Positions 26,759 through 35,878 of a stretch of 64,000 nucleotides of DNA are shown here, piece after piece; within the stretch, counting starts at the first letter, position 1, and every line of letters starts with the position of its first letter. The notes beneath the pieces were generated by a model that saw nothing but the letters and a program-made list of their open reading frames with translations, did not search any database and was not told the DNA's origin. A program made the position numbers and the translations under genes. This stretch comes from Pseudomonas fluorescens (GTDB lineage Bacteria > Pseudomonadota > Gammaproteobacteria > Pseudomonadales > Pseudomonadaceae): the NCBI RefSeq assembly GCF_000730425.1, contig NZ_CP008896.1, positions 1 to 64,000 of the forward strand, given 5' to 3'.

Positions 26759-27580
26759 TCATTGGCCTGCGTTGATGACTGGGTTGTTGTAGATGGTGTT
26801 GCCGCTGTTCTTCACGCCGCTGTCGTTGAGGTCGTAGTTCAAGCCCACGCCAATGCCCTTGTTGATCGGGAACAGGCGGGTGAAGTACATATCCACCGCT
26901 TCTACCGTGGCGCCGATGCCCGACTGCGGCACATAGATCAGGTCGCCACGCTGCAGAGCGACCCGTGGGTGGTTGGGGTCGGTCAGCATGTTGTTCAAAC
27001 TGATGAAGTAGGTCTTGTACTTGCCATCCGGGCCGGTACGCATCAAGGCCACGTTGGAAGCATCGGCCGAGGCCAGTACCCCCCCGGAGCTGAGCAGGGC
27101 CTGCTCCACACTGACATTGCCCGCGAGGTCGAAGAACGCCGGGTTAGGTACCGCACCGCCGATAAACACCTTGTTGCTCGGGGCGCTGGCGATGTTCACC
27201 GTCACTGCCGGTTCACGGTAGATGCGCTTGTACTTGTCGGTGATTTCCTTGCCCAGGTCTTCGGGCGTGCGCAAGGCCGCCTTGATCCGGCCGATGTTGG
27301 GGATCGAAATCACACCGTCGGGCCGCACGGCAAATACCGTCATTTCGTCGGCCGCCGCGGGTTCCTGGGCATCGCGCACGATGCGCAACAGGTCGCCACT
27401 CTGGATCAGCACCTGCGGGGGCGGCAGGTCGGCCAAGGTCAGCGCCGCCTGGTGGCCGGCCTTGAGCGTGTTGTTATCAGGAAGCGGCACCCGCGCGGGG
27501 GTCGAACAACCAGCCAGCCAGATCGAGGCACTCAACAGGCTGAACAGGGTAAGACGGGAACGTCGGTTGGTAGTCTTCAT
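26759..27580 (-). CDS. pslD: PslD, outer-membrane polysaccharide export lipoprotein
   Basis: A 273-residue OPX (Wza-family) protein. The signal peptide ends in the lipobox LAGC, with Cys25 as the lipidation site. The poly-export domain (about residues 55-135) is followed by SLBB-type soluble ligand-binding beta-grasp segments (about 140-230). It forms the outer-membrane export channel for Psl together with PslE. It starts 6 bp after the pslC stop. The length is close to the P. aeruginosa homologue (256). Confidence 0.92.
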   Translation of the reverse strand: MKTTNRRSRLTLFSLLSASIWLAGCSTPARVPLPDNNTLKAGHQAALTLADLPPPQVLIQSGDLLRIVRDAQEPAAADEMTVFAVRPDGVISIPNIGRIKAALRTPEDLGKEITDKYKRIYREPAVTVNIASAPSNKVFIGGAVPNPAFFDLAGNVSVEQALLSSGGVLASADASNVALMRTGPDGKYKTYFISLNNMLTDPNHPRVALQRGDLIYVPQSGIGATVEAVDMYFTRLFPINKGIGVGLNYDLNDSGVKNSGNTIYNNPVINAGQ

Positions 27581-27586
27581 GACGGC

Positions 27587-28498
27587 TCAAGTCCAGTAGG
27601 TGGAAAACATGCCCAGGCGCTGCTTGAGCGATTTGGGCAGGTAGCGTTCAAGGTGGCCGAGGCGATAGCCCAGCAATTTAAAGGCACTGCGCACCAGCAC
27701 TTCGGGCGCGCGGTGCAAGGCGTTGGCCTCGCGCAAGGCACGTAGTTCGGCCAGTACATAGCGTTTACCTTCACCGCCGGCGTCGCCGAATGCCTGGCGG
27801 ATCCACGGCTCGCGGCCATAGAACACACCAATGTCGAAGTAGCGGTGAAATTCATCCATGAGTCGGTAATCGTGGGAGTGGTACACCCGGGCGCTGGCGG
27901 CGTACTGCACCTTCCAGCCGGCCAGCAGCAGGCGTGCGGCGACGTAGGCGTCCTCGCTGCCGATCACATCGGCCGGGAACCCGCCCACGGCCTGCAGGGC
28001 GCTGCGCCGGTACATGGAAAACGAGTCGGAGCTGAAGCAGGTCTTGATCCCCAACTGCGGTGCATCGGCCAGGCTTTTGCGGCGGCTGTGCGCCGGGTAG
28101 TTGAAGTGTCGCGACTGCGCACCCAGCACACCTGCGCCAGGGTGTGGCAGTTGCCGGCCATAGGCGACGCCGTTGAGTGGGTCCAGTTGCAGCTCTGCGA
28201 GCAGGTTGGCGAAGCTCTCGGGTTCGGCTGGGATCGCGTCCTGGGTCATTACGATCAGGGCGTCGCCGCTCACTTGCTCGCTGGCCCGGCGCCGGGTGCC
28301 GCCGTGGTTGAAGTCGCGGGCATCGATCACTTCGACCCGCGCGCCGAACTCGCGAAAGCGCGCCACCGTGTCATCGCTCGACGCGCTGTCGACCACCAGC
28401 ATTTCGTCGGGTTGCAGGGTCTGCATGCGCAGCGCCGGCAGCAGCCGGTCGAGGTGGCTGGCGGCGTTGCGGGTCGGAATGATCAGGGAGGTACGCAT
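27587..28498 (-). CDS. pslC: PslC, glycosyltransferase family 2
   Basis: A 303-residue GT-A fold glycosyltransferase. The N-terminal nucleotide-binding motif is SLIIPTRNAASHL followed by VVDSASSDDT (about residues 36-45). SEDAYVAARLLLAGW (about 200) supplies an ED motif. It probably adds a side-chain sugar or initiates extension of the Psl unit. It overlaps the pslB stop (TGATG arrangement at 28498-28500). Confidence 0.87.
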   Translation of the reverse strand: MRTSLIIPTRNAASHLDRLLPALRMQTLQPDEMLVVDSASSDDTVARFREFGARVEVIDARDFNHGGTRRRASEQVSGDALIVMTQDAIPAEPESFANLLAELQLDPLNGVAYGRQLPHPGAGVLGAQSRHFNYPAHSRRKSLADAPQLGIKTCFSSDSFSMYRRSALQAVGGFPADVIGSEDAYVAARLLLAGWKVQYAASARVYHSHDYRLMDEFHRYFDIGVFYGREPWIRQAFGDAGGEGKRYVLAELRALREANALHRAPEVLVRSAFKLLGYRLGHLERYLPKSLKQRLGMFSTYWT

Positions 28499-29961
28499 CA
28501 GGGGTTGGGCTCGCTGGCGGGCGCACGGCCGTAGATGTCGTCGAAGCGCACGATATCGTCCTCACCCAGGTACTCGCCGCTCTGCACCTCGATCATCACC
28601 AGGTCGATGATGCCGGGGTTGGTCAGGCGGTGTTTGTGCCCGGCAGGAATATAGGTGGACTCGTTCATGTTGAGCAGGATCTCGCGCTCGCCATTGGTGA
28701 TCATGGCCGCGCCGCTGACCACCACCCAGTGTTCGCTGCGGTGATGGTGCATCTGCAACGACAGCGAGCCCTTGGGCTTGACCACGATGCGCTTGATCTT
28801 GAAGCGGGTGCTTTCCTCCAGCACCGTGTAGGTGCCCCAGGGCCGGGTGACGGTGCGGTGCAGGCTGAAGGCCGGGTGGTTCTGGCGCTTGAGCTCGGCG
28901 ACGATATGGCGCACGTCCTGGCTGCGGTTGGCGTCGGCAATCAGCAGGGCGTCGGGGGTGTCGACGATGATCAGGTCACGTACCCCAACGGCCCCCAGCA
29001 CGCGCTTGGGCGAATCGATATAGCAATTGTGCACGTCGTGCAGGATCGCTTCGCCATTGATCTGGTTGCCGTGGTCGTCGCTGGGGGTCAACTGGCGCAG
29101 GGCTTCCCAGGAGCCGATATCGCTCCAGCCAATGTCACAAGGCACCACGGCGACCTGGGCGGATTTCTCCATCAGGGCCACGTCGATGGAGATGTCTGGT
29201 GCGGTGCCAAAGCCTTGCGGGTTCAGTTCGCGCTGGCGGCTGTTGCTGTTTTGCAGGCTGGTGCTGTGCTCCAGAGCGGCCTTGGCCGCGTCCAGCACGG
29301 CCGGCGCATGGGACGCCAGCTCTTGGAGCAGGGTGGCGGCCTTGAAGCAGAACATCCCGGCATTCCACAGGTGCTTGCCGCCGTCCAGGTAGCCTTGGGC
29401 GGTGGCCAGGTCAGGTTTTTCGACGAAACGCTGCACGCAAAAACCTTGGGCCAGGGCGGCGCCTTGTTCGATATAGCCAAAGCCGGTCTCGGGGCGGTCG
29501 GGCTGGATGCCGAAGGTCACCAGGTAACCCGCTTCGGCCAATTCGCGGGCCTGGGCCACGGCCTTGGCGAAGGCGTTTTCGTCGAGGATCAGGTGGTCGG
29601 CAGGCATCACCAGCAACTGCGCATCACCGCCGAAAAACTCTTGCACGTGCAGGGCCGCGACCGCGATGGCCGCAGCCGTGTTGCGGCCGAACGGTTCGAG
29701 CAGCAGATCCAGGCCCAATTGGGCCGTGTTGACCGCGCGGTAATCGTCGAGGGTACGAAACAGCAGGTCGCGGTTGGTCACGGTCAACACGCTGTCGACC
29801 CCCGGCAAGTGGCTGGCGCGCAGGAACGTTTTCTGCAACAGGCTCTGGTCGTCGCGCATGCGCATGAACGGCTTGGGCATGTTCTGCCGCGAAACCGGCC
29901 ACAGCCGCGTGCCCGAGCCACCGGAGATGATGCAGGGAATCAATCCGTTGAGGGTGTTCAT
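28498..29961 (-). CDS. pslB: PslB, bifunctional mannose-6-P isomerase / mannose-1-P guanylyltransferase
   Basis: A 487-residue type II PMI/GMP enzyme that makes GDP-mannose. The N-terminal guanylyltransferase domain (1-340) begins with the signature SGGSGTRLWPVSR and includes the lysine motif FVEKP. The C-terminal cupin isomerase domain (about 350-475) has QMHHHRSEHWVVVSG with metal-binding histidines. The start at 29961 overlaps the pslA stop by one base; a TTG one codon upstream is less likely. It supplies the mannose donor for Psl; AlgA and WbpW are paralogues elsewhere in pseudomonads. Confidence 0.93.
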   Translation of the reverse strand: MNTLNGLIPCIISGGSGTRLWPVSRQNMPKPFMRMRDDQSLLQKTFLRASHLPGVDSVLTVTNRDLLFRTLDDYRAVNTAQLGLDLLLEPFGRNTAAAIAVAALHVQEFFGGDAQLLVMPADHLILDENAFAKAVAQARELAEAGYLVTFGIQPDRPETGFGYIEQGAALAQGFCVQRFVEKPDLATAQGYLDGGKHLWNAGMFCFKAATLLQELASHAPAVLDAAKAALEHSTSLQNSNSRQRELNPQGFGTAPDISIDVALMEKSAQVAVVPCDIGWSDIGSWEALRQLTPSDDHGNQINGEAILHDVHNCYIDSPKRVLGAVGVRDLIIVDTPDALLIADANRSQDVRHIVAELKRQNHPAFSLHRTVTRPWGTYTVLEESTRFKIKRIVVKPKGSLSLQMHHHRSEHWVVVSGAAMITNGEREILLNMNESTYIPAGHKHRLTNPGIIDLVMIEVQSGEYLGEDDIVRFDDIYGRAPASEPNP

Positions 29962-31400
29962 CAATAGACTTCCTTGGTGGAAAGGACGGCCGGGACCGTC
30001 ATGAAAACGATGTACAGGTCAAACCACACCGACCATTTGGCGATGTATTCCAGATCGTATTCGACCCGTTTCTGGATCTTGAACAGGGTGTCGGTTTCAC
30101 CCCGGTAGCCATTGATCTGGGCCCAGCCGGTGATGCCCGGCTTGACCCGGTGCCGCGAGCTGTACTCGTTGACGGCTTCCTCGAAAGGAATCCCGGCGGC
30201 CTTGGTGGCCGTGGCATGGGGGCGCGGGCCGACCATCGACATGTTGCCCAGGAGTACGTTGAACAGCTGGGGCAGTTCGTCGATGCTGGTCTTGCGAATG
30301 ACTCGCCCGACCCGGGTGATACGCGGGTCGAGGCGGGTGGTCTGGCATTCGGCATTGATGTCCGTCTGGTCGACGTACATGGAGCGGAACTTGAACACGT
30401 GGATCAGGTTGTCGTTGTAGCCAAAACGCTTCTGGCGAAACAGCACCGGGCCCTTGGAGTCGAGTTTGATGGCAATGGCCGTCACCAGCATGATCGGCGA
30501 CAACAGCAACAGGCCGGCGCTGGCCAGCAGCAAGTCCTCGCAGCGCTTGATAAACGGCGACCAGCCGCGCAGCGGCAGTTGCGAGGTGTTGAACATCAGG
30601 ATGCCGCCGACGTCGGTGATGCGGTTGTGGCCGTAACGCAAAGCGGCCATGTCCGGCACCAGCATGACGTTGACCGACATCTGCCGCAGGCGCTTGACCA
30701 GCCCGTTGATGCGCTGCTCGGCAGCCCAGGGCAGGGTGATCATCACTTGGTTGACCTGTTCGGACCTGATCAGTTTTTCCAGGTCACGGGTATTGCCCAG
30801 CAACGGCAGGTTGCTCAGTTCCTTGGGGATGCGTTCGGTGCGGTCGTCGATAAAACCGATCAGGCCGGAGCGGATATCACTGTTGCGCGACAGGTGTTCG
30901 GCCACATGGATGGCAGTGTCGGTAAAGCCGAGGATCACCGTGCGCTGCAGGAACTTGCCGTTCTTCATCAGGTTGCGGTACAGGCGCAGCATCAGGATCC
31001 GTTCCACGCCAAACAGCATCAGGCTCAGGGTGAACCAGAACATCAGGTTGCGTGGGCTCAACTGCGGGAACAACTGCAGGATCTGGTACATGAACAGCAG
31101 GATGCAAAACGCCGAGATCCAGGCGACCAACATGACGCGAAAACGCAGGCGATTGCTGAACAGGTCCTCGGAGTACACCCCCAGGGCCTGGAACAGAATA
31201 ATGGTCAGGATCGCAAAAAACAGCAGCAGGCCAAGGTAGTGGTTGCGCATGTCCTGGGCGACCGGGTCCGGGTAGAACAACAGGATCATCGCCGGCAGAA
31301 CGGCCGTCAGACCGTGGAGCAATTTGACGAAAACAACAAAAAACTCAACAAAGCCGGTACGAGTCAGAAACAGGCTGTCGACTGACGACTTCTCACGCAT
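29961..31400 (-). CDS. pslA: PslA, undecaprenyl-phosphate glucose phosphotransferase
   Basis: A 479-residue polyisoprenyl-phosphate hexose-1-phosphate transferase of the WcaJ/WbaP type, initiating repeat-unit assembly on undecaprenyl phosphate. Four N-terminal membrane helices (about residues 20-135), a CoA-binding-like Rossmann domain (about 150-255) and a fifth membrane helix (about 290-310) precede the catalytic domain. That domain contains KFRSM, TSIDELPQLFNVLLGNMS and VGPRPH. It is the first gene of the psl operon. The start at 31400 follows GAGGGATGATTT. Confidence 0.93.
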   Translation of the reverse strand: MREKSSVDSLFLTRTGFVEFFVVFVKLLHGLTAVLPAMILLFYPDPVAQDMRNHYLGLLLFFAILTIILFQALGVYSEDLFSNRLRFRVMLVAWISAFCILLFMYQILQLFPQLSPRNLMFWFTLSLMLFGVERILMLRLYRNLMKNGKFLQRTVILGFTDTAIHVAEHLSRNSDIRSGLIGFIDDRTERIPKELSNLPLLGNTRDLEKLIRSEQVNQVMITLPWAAEQRINGLVKRLRQMSVNVMLVPDMAALRYGHNRITDVGGILMFNTSQLPLRGWSPFIKRCEDLLLASAGLLLLSPIMLVTAIAIKLDSKGPVLFRQKRFGYNDNLIHVFKFRSMYVDQTDINAECQTTRLDPRITRVGRVIRKTSIDELPQLFNVLLGNMSMVGPRPHATATKAAGIPFEEAVNEYSSRHRVKPGITGWAQINGYRGETDTLFKIQKRVEYDLEYIAKWSVWFDLYIVFMTVPAVLSTKEVY

Positions 31401-31760
31401 AAATCATCCCTCAATACACCACCAGGACTTCCCTGTTCGTCTGCTCATCCATAAGGCAGTTGCTTATAAGCGGCGCAAGGCGAACGACTGCTTTCGCTGG
31501 ATAACGTGCAATTACCTGTCTGTTCGCAGGTATTTTTGCTCGATAATGCCTAAATGATGGCTCCTTTTGATTTTGTCGTCAAGGTTTTGACTTTTATCAA
31601 GGTGGTCGCCGTCTTGTATCATAAGATACTCTTGAAATGACGGTTTGTTGACATGTTTTACCGATATTCTCAGATTTATCGAGAATAAGTGATGGCTTTT
31701 TGGAGTGTAGAAACAAAAACGCGAATTATCCTGGCGGGCAGGAAACCTTTTTTGACGGGG
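31401..31760 (-). promoter_or_regulatory. psl operon leader and promoter region
   Basis: About 360 bp of AT-richer DNA without a gene between pslA and the REP element downstream of the next operon. It contains the FleQ-like palindrome at 31578-31591 and two AGGGA motifs on the transcript strand (31407-31411 and 31430-31434) near the pslA start, which fit the ANGGA core bound by RsmA/CsrA. I could not fix a transcription start. Confidence 0.5.
31578..31591. promoter_or_regulatory. Candidate FleQ box upstream of pslA
   Basis: GTCAAGGTTTTGAC has perfect 5-bp arms GTCAA/TTGAC separated by four bases. This matches the FleQ consensus as I recall it (GTCAATNNATTGAC), with changes only in the centre. 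It lies 178 bp upstream of the pslA start codon. FleQ regulates psl in P. aeruginosa in response to c-di-GMP. Confidence 0.55.
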
Positions 31761-31786
31761 GTAGGAGCCGGCAAGCCGGTTCCTAC
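31761..31786. repeat. REP palindrome
   Basis: GTAGGAGCCGGC and GCCGGTTCCTAC form a 12-bp stem with one mismatch around two bases, 14 bp beyond the stop of the second TonB receptor. It may stabilise that transcript's 3' end. Confidence 0.75.
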
Positions 31787-31799
31787 AGGGGAGAGGGGG

Positions 31800-34283
31800 T
31801 CAGAAGTCGCCCTTGAGGCTCACGGTGAAATTACGCGGTTCACCGTAGAAATTACCCCAGGAGGCGGTCCCGACGGTCTGGTAGTAATGTTTGTCGAACA
31901 GGTTGTTGCCGTTCAACGCCACGCTCCAGGTGGTGTCGAGCTGATACGCCAGGCGCGCGCTCCACAAGGCATAGCCGGGCTGTTCCAGCTTGATGGTCTG
32001 GAGCCGGTAGTTGCTGCTTTGGGCATTGACGCCGCCGCCCACTGTCCATTTCGATAGGGCACCGTCCAGTTGGTAGTCGCCCCACAACCGGAACATATGC
32101 CGCGGCACGTAGCTGGTGGAGGCCTTGCCCTCGGCCTGGCGGTCGATGTTGTTGAGGTTCTTGGTCTGGGTGTAGGTATAGCCGCCGAAGACTTGCAGGC
32201 GTTCCAGCAGTTCGCCACTGATCTGGGCCTCGACCCCCTGGGCGCGGACCTTGCCGGTGTCGGTGTAGCAGAAGCCATCGGCGGAAGTGCCGCAATGGGC
32301 AATGTAGTCGGTTTCAGCGGCGTTTTTCTCGATGGCACGAAACAGCGCCAGGGAGCTGTTGAGGCGCCCGCCGAACCATTCGCCCTTGATCCCCAGCTCG
32401 TAGTTCTCGCCGATCTTGGGCTTCAGGGCTGCGCCGCTGACGGTGGCGTAGGCGCTTTGCGGCTGGAAGATATCCGCGTAGCTGGTGTAGACCGAGAGGT
32501 GGTCGTTGAGGTCATAGATCAGTGCGGCAAAGGGCGTGACTTCGCCGGTTTCCTTGGTACGCGCATCCTGCACACTCCACTCGCCCCACGCCAGGTTGTT
32601 GGATTGGCGGCGGTTTTCGAACCAACTGACGCGGCTGCCGACAACGAGCAGCAATGGTTCGGCCAGACGCAGGCGCAGGGTGGCATAGGTGCCGTATTGG
32701 GTGGCGGTTTCCTTGACCGTGCCGCCGCGGTACATGTTTGGCCAGAACGTGTCGTCGCCCGGCTCCGGGAAGTGATGGTTGGGCTGGTAGGTGGTCTGGC
32801 GCTGGGGCAGGTTACGGATCGCGTACACATCGTCCTGGCTGCCACGGCTGCCGTTGGCGCCGAGGATCAGTTCATGCTCCAGGCCAAAGGCTTCGAACTT
32901 GCCGTCGATGTAGGCGTCCAGGCCATAGTCCTTGTGGTCGTAGTCAAACAGCGCGGCGTAGCTGGTGGCCGTGGGGGCCGGGTCGCCATAGGCCACGGTG
33001 CCTTCGCTGGCGGCGTATTTGATGTCTTGCAGGTTACGGCTGTGGACGGCACTGACCTTGAGTTTCCAGTCGTCATTGAGGGCGTGGGTCAGGTCGGCGA
33101 ACAGCGTGGTGCGCCGGCTTTGCCAGTCGTTCCAGGACTGGCCCAGGCAGGTGGAGCGGCTCAGGCCGATGCTCTTGCCATCGCTGTAGCGTGGGACGCC
33201 GCCCCAGCAGGGGGTGGCGTCGATGTCTTCGTAGCTGGCGCCCAGACCCAGGGTGGTGTCGGGGGTTACGTCGATATCCAGGGCGGTATAGAAGGCCTGG
33301 TCCTGGCGCTTGGCGATATCCATGTATGAACCACGCTTCTGCTGGCTGACCACCGCCCGGCCACGCACCGTGCCGCTATCGTTCAGCGGGCCGCCGGTAT
33401 CGACTTCGGCGCGGTAGTTATCCCAGGTGCCGGCTGACAGCGCGAGGCTGGTGGTGGGTTTGTCCTGGGGCCGCTTGCGCACAAAGTTCACTGCACCGCT
33501 GGCGGTGCCGGCGCCCTTGAGCATGCCGGCGGCACCCTTGAGCACCTCCACCCGGTCATACAGCGCCATGTTCGCGCTGAAACTGTCGGCCTGGACGTAG
33601 TCTTTGCCCATGTCCAGCGGCACGCCATCGTACTGGTACTGCCCGAGCATCTTGAAACCCCGGGAGTAGAAGTACTTGCCGCCCATGGGCGATTCGTAGG
33701 TGGTGATCCCCGGCGTGCGCTCCAGCAGTTCGTCGATGGTGTTGATGTTCTGGTCATCCATCAACTTGCGGGTCATCACACTCACCGATTGCGGGGTGTG
33801 TCGCAGGCTGTGTTGGCCCTTGCCGATGGTCACCGCGCCGGTGGTGTAGGAGCCGCTGCCCTCGGTGGTGGCGCCCAGGCGCTCGCCGGTGATGGTGGTG
33901 GCGCCAAGGTTCAGTGCGGCGGTTTCGCCCACTGCTGGCAGCAGCAGCCAGGTGTTATCGCCCTGGCGCTGGGCTTGCAGGCCCTGGCCCTGGAGCAGGT
34001 GGCCGAGGGCTTGCTGGTTGTCGAGCGTGCCCGTCAGGCCTGCGCTGTTTTTGCCGGCCACGCTGTTGGCGTCATAAGACAGGCTGATGTTGGCCTGGCG
34101 GGCGAATTGGTCCAGTGCGCCAGCCAGTGGGCCGGGGGCAATAGTCCAGGTGCGGGCCAGGCTGTCGCGGGCCGGCTCCTGGGCGAGGGCTGCACCGGGC
34201 AGGGCGCTTGCCAGGCAGGCTCCCAGCAGGGCGGCACCGATGGCTTGGCGCAGGGCCGAATGTTTTGAGGGGAACGCTTGCAT
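31800..34283 (-). CDS. TonB-dependent siderophore receptor with signalling domain
   Basis: An 827-residue outer-membrane receptor. The signal peptide (ending near GAALAQ, residue 35) is followed by an STN signalling domain (about 45-120, WTIAPGPLAGALDQFARQ). A plug domain follows (about 160-270, HTPQSVSVMTRKLMDD ... YSRGFKMLGQYQYDG), then a beta-barrel ending in SLKGDF. The extracellular part contains paired cysteines (TPCWGG, STCLGQ, HCGTSADGFC). It resembles FhuE/FpvA-type transducers. FecR and FecI genes lie immediately upstream on the same strand, indicating self-signalling control. The ligand is unknown. Confidence 0.92.
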   Translation of the reverse strand: MQAFPSKHSALRQAIGAALLGACLASALPGAALAQEPARDSLARTWTIAPGPLAGALDQFARQANISLSYDANSVAGKNSAGLTGTLDNQQALGHLLQGQGLQAQRQGDNTWLLLPAVGETAALNLGATTITGERLGATTEGSGSYTTGAVTIGKGQHSLRHTPQSVSVMTRKLMDDQNINTIDELLERTPGITTYESPMGGKYFYSRGFKMLGQYQYDGVPLDMGKDYVQADSFSANMALYDRVEVLKGAAGMLKGAGTASGAVNFVRKRPQDKPTTSLALSAGTWDNYRAEVDTGGPLNDSGTVRGRAVVSQQKRGSYMDIAKRQDQAFYTALDIDVTPDTTLGLGASYEDIDATPCWGGVPRYSDGKSIGLSRSTCLGQSWNDWQSRRTTLFADLTHALNDDWKLKVSAVHSRNLQDIKYAASEGTVAYGDPAPTATSYAALFDYDHKDYGLDAYIDGKFEAFGLEHELILGANGSRGSQDDVYAIRNLPQRQTTYQPNHHFPEPGDDTFWPNMYRGGTVKETATQYGTYATLRLRLAEPLLLVVGSRVSWFENRRQSNNLAWGEWSVQDARTKETGEVTPFAALIYDLNDHLSVYTSYADIFQPQSAYATVSGAALKPKIGENYELGIKGEWFGGRLNSSLALFRAIEKNAAETDYIAHCGTSADGFCYTDTGKVRAQGVEAQISGELLERLQVFGGYTYTQTKNLNNIDRQAEGKASTSYVPRHMFRLWGDYQLDGALSKWTVGGGVNAQSSNYRLQTIKLEQPGYALWSARLAYQLDTTWSVALNGNNLFDKHYYQTVGTASWGNFYGEPRNFTVSLKGDF

Positions 34284-34354
34284 GACCGCGGGTTGCTCCT
34301 GAAGGAAGTGGACAGAACGGGCCTGTTGATCGGCCTTTCCTTACAGGTCGAACG

Positions 34355-34376
34355 GCAATGAGAATTCACCTCATTT
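34355..34376 (-). promoter_or_regulatory. Possible Fur or ECF control site upstream of the second receptor
   Basis: AATGAG and CTCATT form a perfect 6-bp inverted repeat around seven bases, in the 98-bp gap between the FecR stop and the receptor start. It is a weak match to a Fur box; another regulator is possible. Confidence 0.3.
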
Positions 34377-34381
34377 ATTTT

Positions 34382-35350
34382 TTAGGAGCGTGTGGGGCGC
34401 GGGGTCACCGTGACCCAATAGCGGCTGCGGTAGGTGACACTGACCGGCAACGCCTGGGCCACCAACGTCAGTACCTGATCGGTGTCGTCTACCTGATAGG
34501 TGCCAGACACACGCAGGGCGGCGACGGCCTCGCTGCAGCGCAATACGCCATGGCGGTAGCGGCCCAGTTCGCTGAGAAAGTCATCCAGGCGCATGTTGCG
34601 GGCGCTGATTACGCCGTCGCTCCAGGCCCAGGGGTCGAGGCCGTTGGCGGGAGGGGCATGCAGGCCTTGGCGGTTGAACAGCACCTGTTCGCCGGGTGCG
34701 ACCACTTCACGGGCATTGCCCGATGTGTGCTCGGCAAACACCGCGACCTGGCCCTGTTGCACCGCGAGCAGCGTGCCCTGGGGGGCTTCGCGCACCATAA
34801 AGCGCGTGCCGAGTGCCCGCAGATAACCGTTGTGGGTCTGCACCCAGAAGGGCCGTGGCGAATGGCCGTCGCTGCCCGTATCGATCAGCATCTCGCCCTG
34901 GCGCAGTTGCACCAGGCGTCGTTCGCGGTCGAACGAGGTGTCGATGGCGCTGGCGCTATTGAGGTGGATACGGCTGCCGTCATCCAGGCTGATCCAGCGC
35001 CGTTCACCGGTCGCGGTGCGGTACTCGGCCAGCAGGCCCGGCAGCGGCGTGTAGTCGCGGCCCAGCCAGGCCAATCCGGCGGCCCCGGCCACCAGGCCCA
35101 GCAGTTTCAAACCCTCACGACGGCTGATCTTCCGACGGGCGCCGTCCAGGGTCTGGCGACCGAGCTGCGCGGGCAGGTGGCGCAAATCGTCATTCATCGT
35201 CGCGACCCGCTGCCAGGCCTGCTGGTGTTCGGCGCTGCTGGCCAGCCAGCGTTCAAACGCGGCGGTGCTGGCGTCGTCGGCGGTGTTGAAGCGCAGCTTG
35301 ATCATCCATTCAATGGCCTGGTCCACCAGGCGCGGATCAGCAGTCGGCAT
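34382..35350 (-). CDS. FecR-type anti-sigma / sigma regulator
   Basis: A 322-residue inner-membrane sigma regulator. A DUF4880-like N-terminus (DQAIEWMIKLRFN ... FERWLASSAEHQQAWQRV) is followed by a membrane segment near residues 88-105 (LKLLGLVAGAAGLAWLG). The periplasmic FecR domain (about 110-210) and a C-terminal STN-like domain (about 240-315) follow. The start at 35350 (MPTADPRLVDQ) overlaps the sigma gene by 14 bases. It pairs with the sigma factor upstream and the receptor downstream. Confidence 0.9.
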   Translation of the reverse strand: MPTADPRLVDQAIEWMIKLRFNTADDASTAAFERWLASSAEHQQAWQRVATMNDDLRHLPAQLGRQTLDGARRKISRREGLKLLGLVAGAAGLAWLGRDYTPLPGLLAEYRTATGERRWISLDDGSRIHLNSASAIDTSFDRERRLVQLRQGEMLIDTGSDGHSPRPFWVQTHNGYLRALGTRFMVREAPQGTLLAVQQGQVAVFAEHTSGNAREVVAPGEQVLFNRQGLHAPPANGLDPWAWSDGVISARNMRLDDFLSELGRYRHGVLRCSEAVAALRVSGTYQVDDTDQVLTLVAQALPVSVTYRSRYWVTVTPRPTRS

Positions 35351-35852
35351 AGCGCAACCGATAGCAGGCATGCAGGGCCTTGGCCAGGTCGCGTTCCACG
35401 GTGGCCTTGGACACGCCCAGGCGCAGGGCGATCTGTGGGCAGGTCAGGCCATCCAGTTGCGCCAGCAGAAAACCTTCGCGCACCCGGGGCTTGAGCTGGT
35501 CCAGCAGGCGGTCAATGCGCTCCAGGCTATCGAGGATCAGCAGGCGGGTTTCTGGCGAAGGGGCCTCGTATTCGGGGAAGTGGGCCAGGCTGTCGAGGTA
35601 GGCGCGTTCCAGCTCGCGCCGCCGATACTGGTCGATCATCAGGCTGCGGGCGATGCTGCTCAAGTACGCCCTGGGTTGCAGCAAGCTTTGTTGCTTGCGG
35701 CTATTGAGCAGGCGCACGAAGGTTTCCTGGGCAAGGTCGGCGGCATGCTCGCGACAGCCGGTACGCCGGTTCAACCAGCCGCGCAACCAGGAATGGTGGG
35801 CCTGGTAGAGCTGGCCGATTGCCGCATGGTCCGGTGGGAAGTCGCTCGACAT
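35337..35852 (-). CDS. FecI-type ECF sigma factor
   Basis: A 171-residue ECF sigma factor of the iron-starvation group. Region 2 includes DLAQETFVRLL (about residues 39-49) and region 4 has LDGLTCPQIALRLGVSKATVERDL (about 133-156). It has the same length as the sigma factor at 11965, and the two show similar but clearly diverged sequence. A Fur-box-like site lies 26 bp upstream. By family knowledge it drives expression of the receptor gene downstream. Confidence 0.92.
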   Translation of the reverse strand: MSSDFPPDHAAIGQLYQAHHSWLRGWLNRRTGCREHAADLAQETFVRLLNSRKQQSLLQPRAYLSSIARSLMIDQYRRRELERAYLDSLAHFPEYEAPSPETRLLILDSLERIDRLLDQLKPRVREGFLLAQLDGLTCPQIALRLGVSKATVERDLAKALHACYRLRYADC

Positions 35853-35878
35853 GGTCGCCCTGGCGCAGGAATCTTAAC

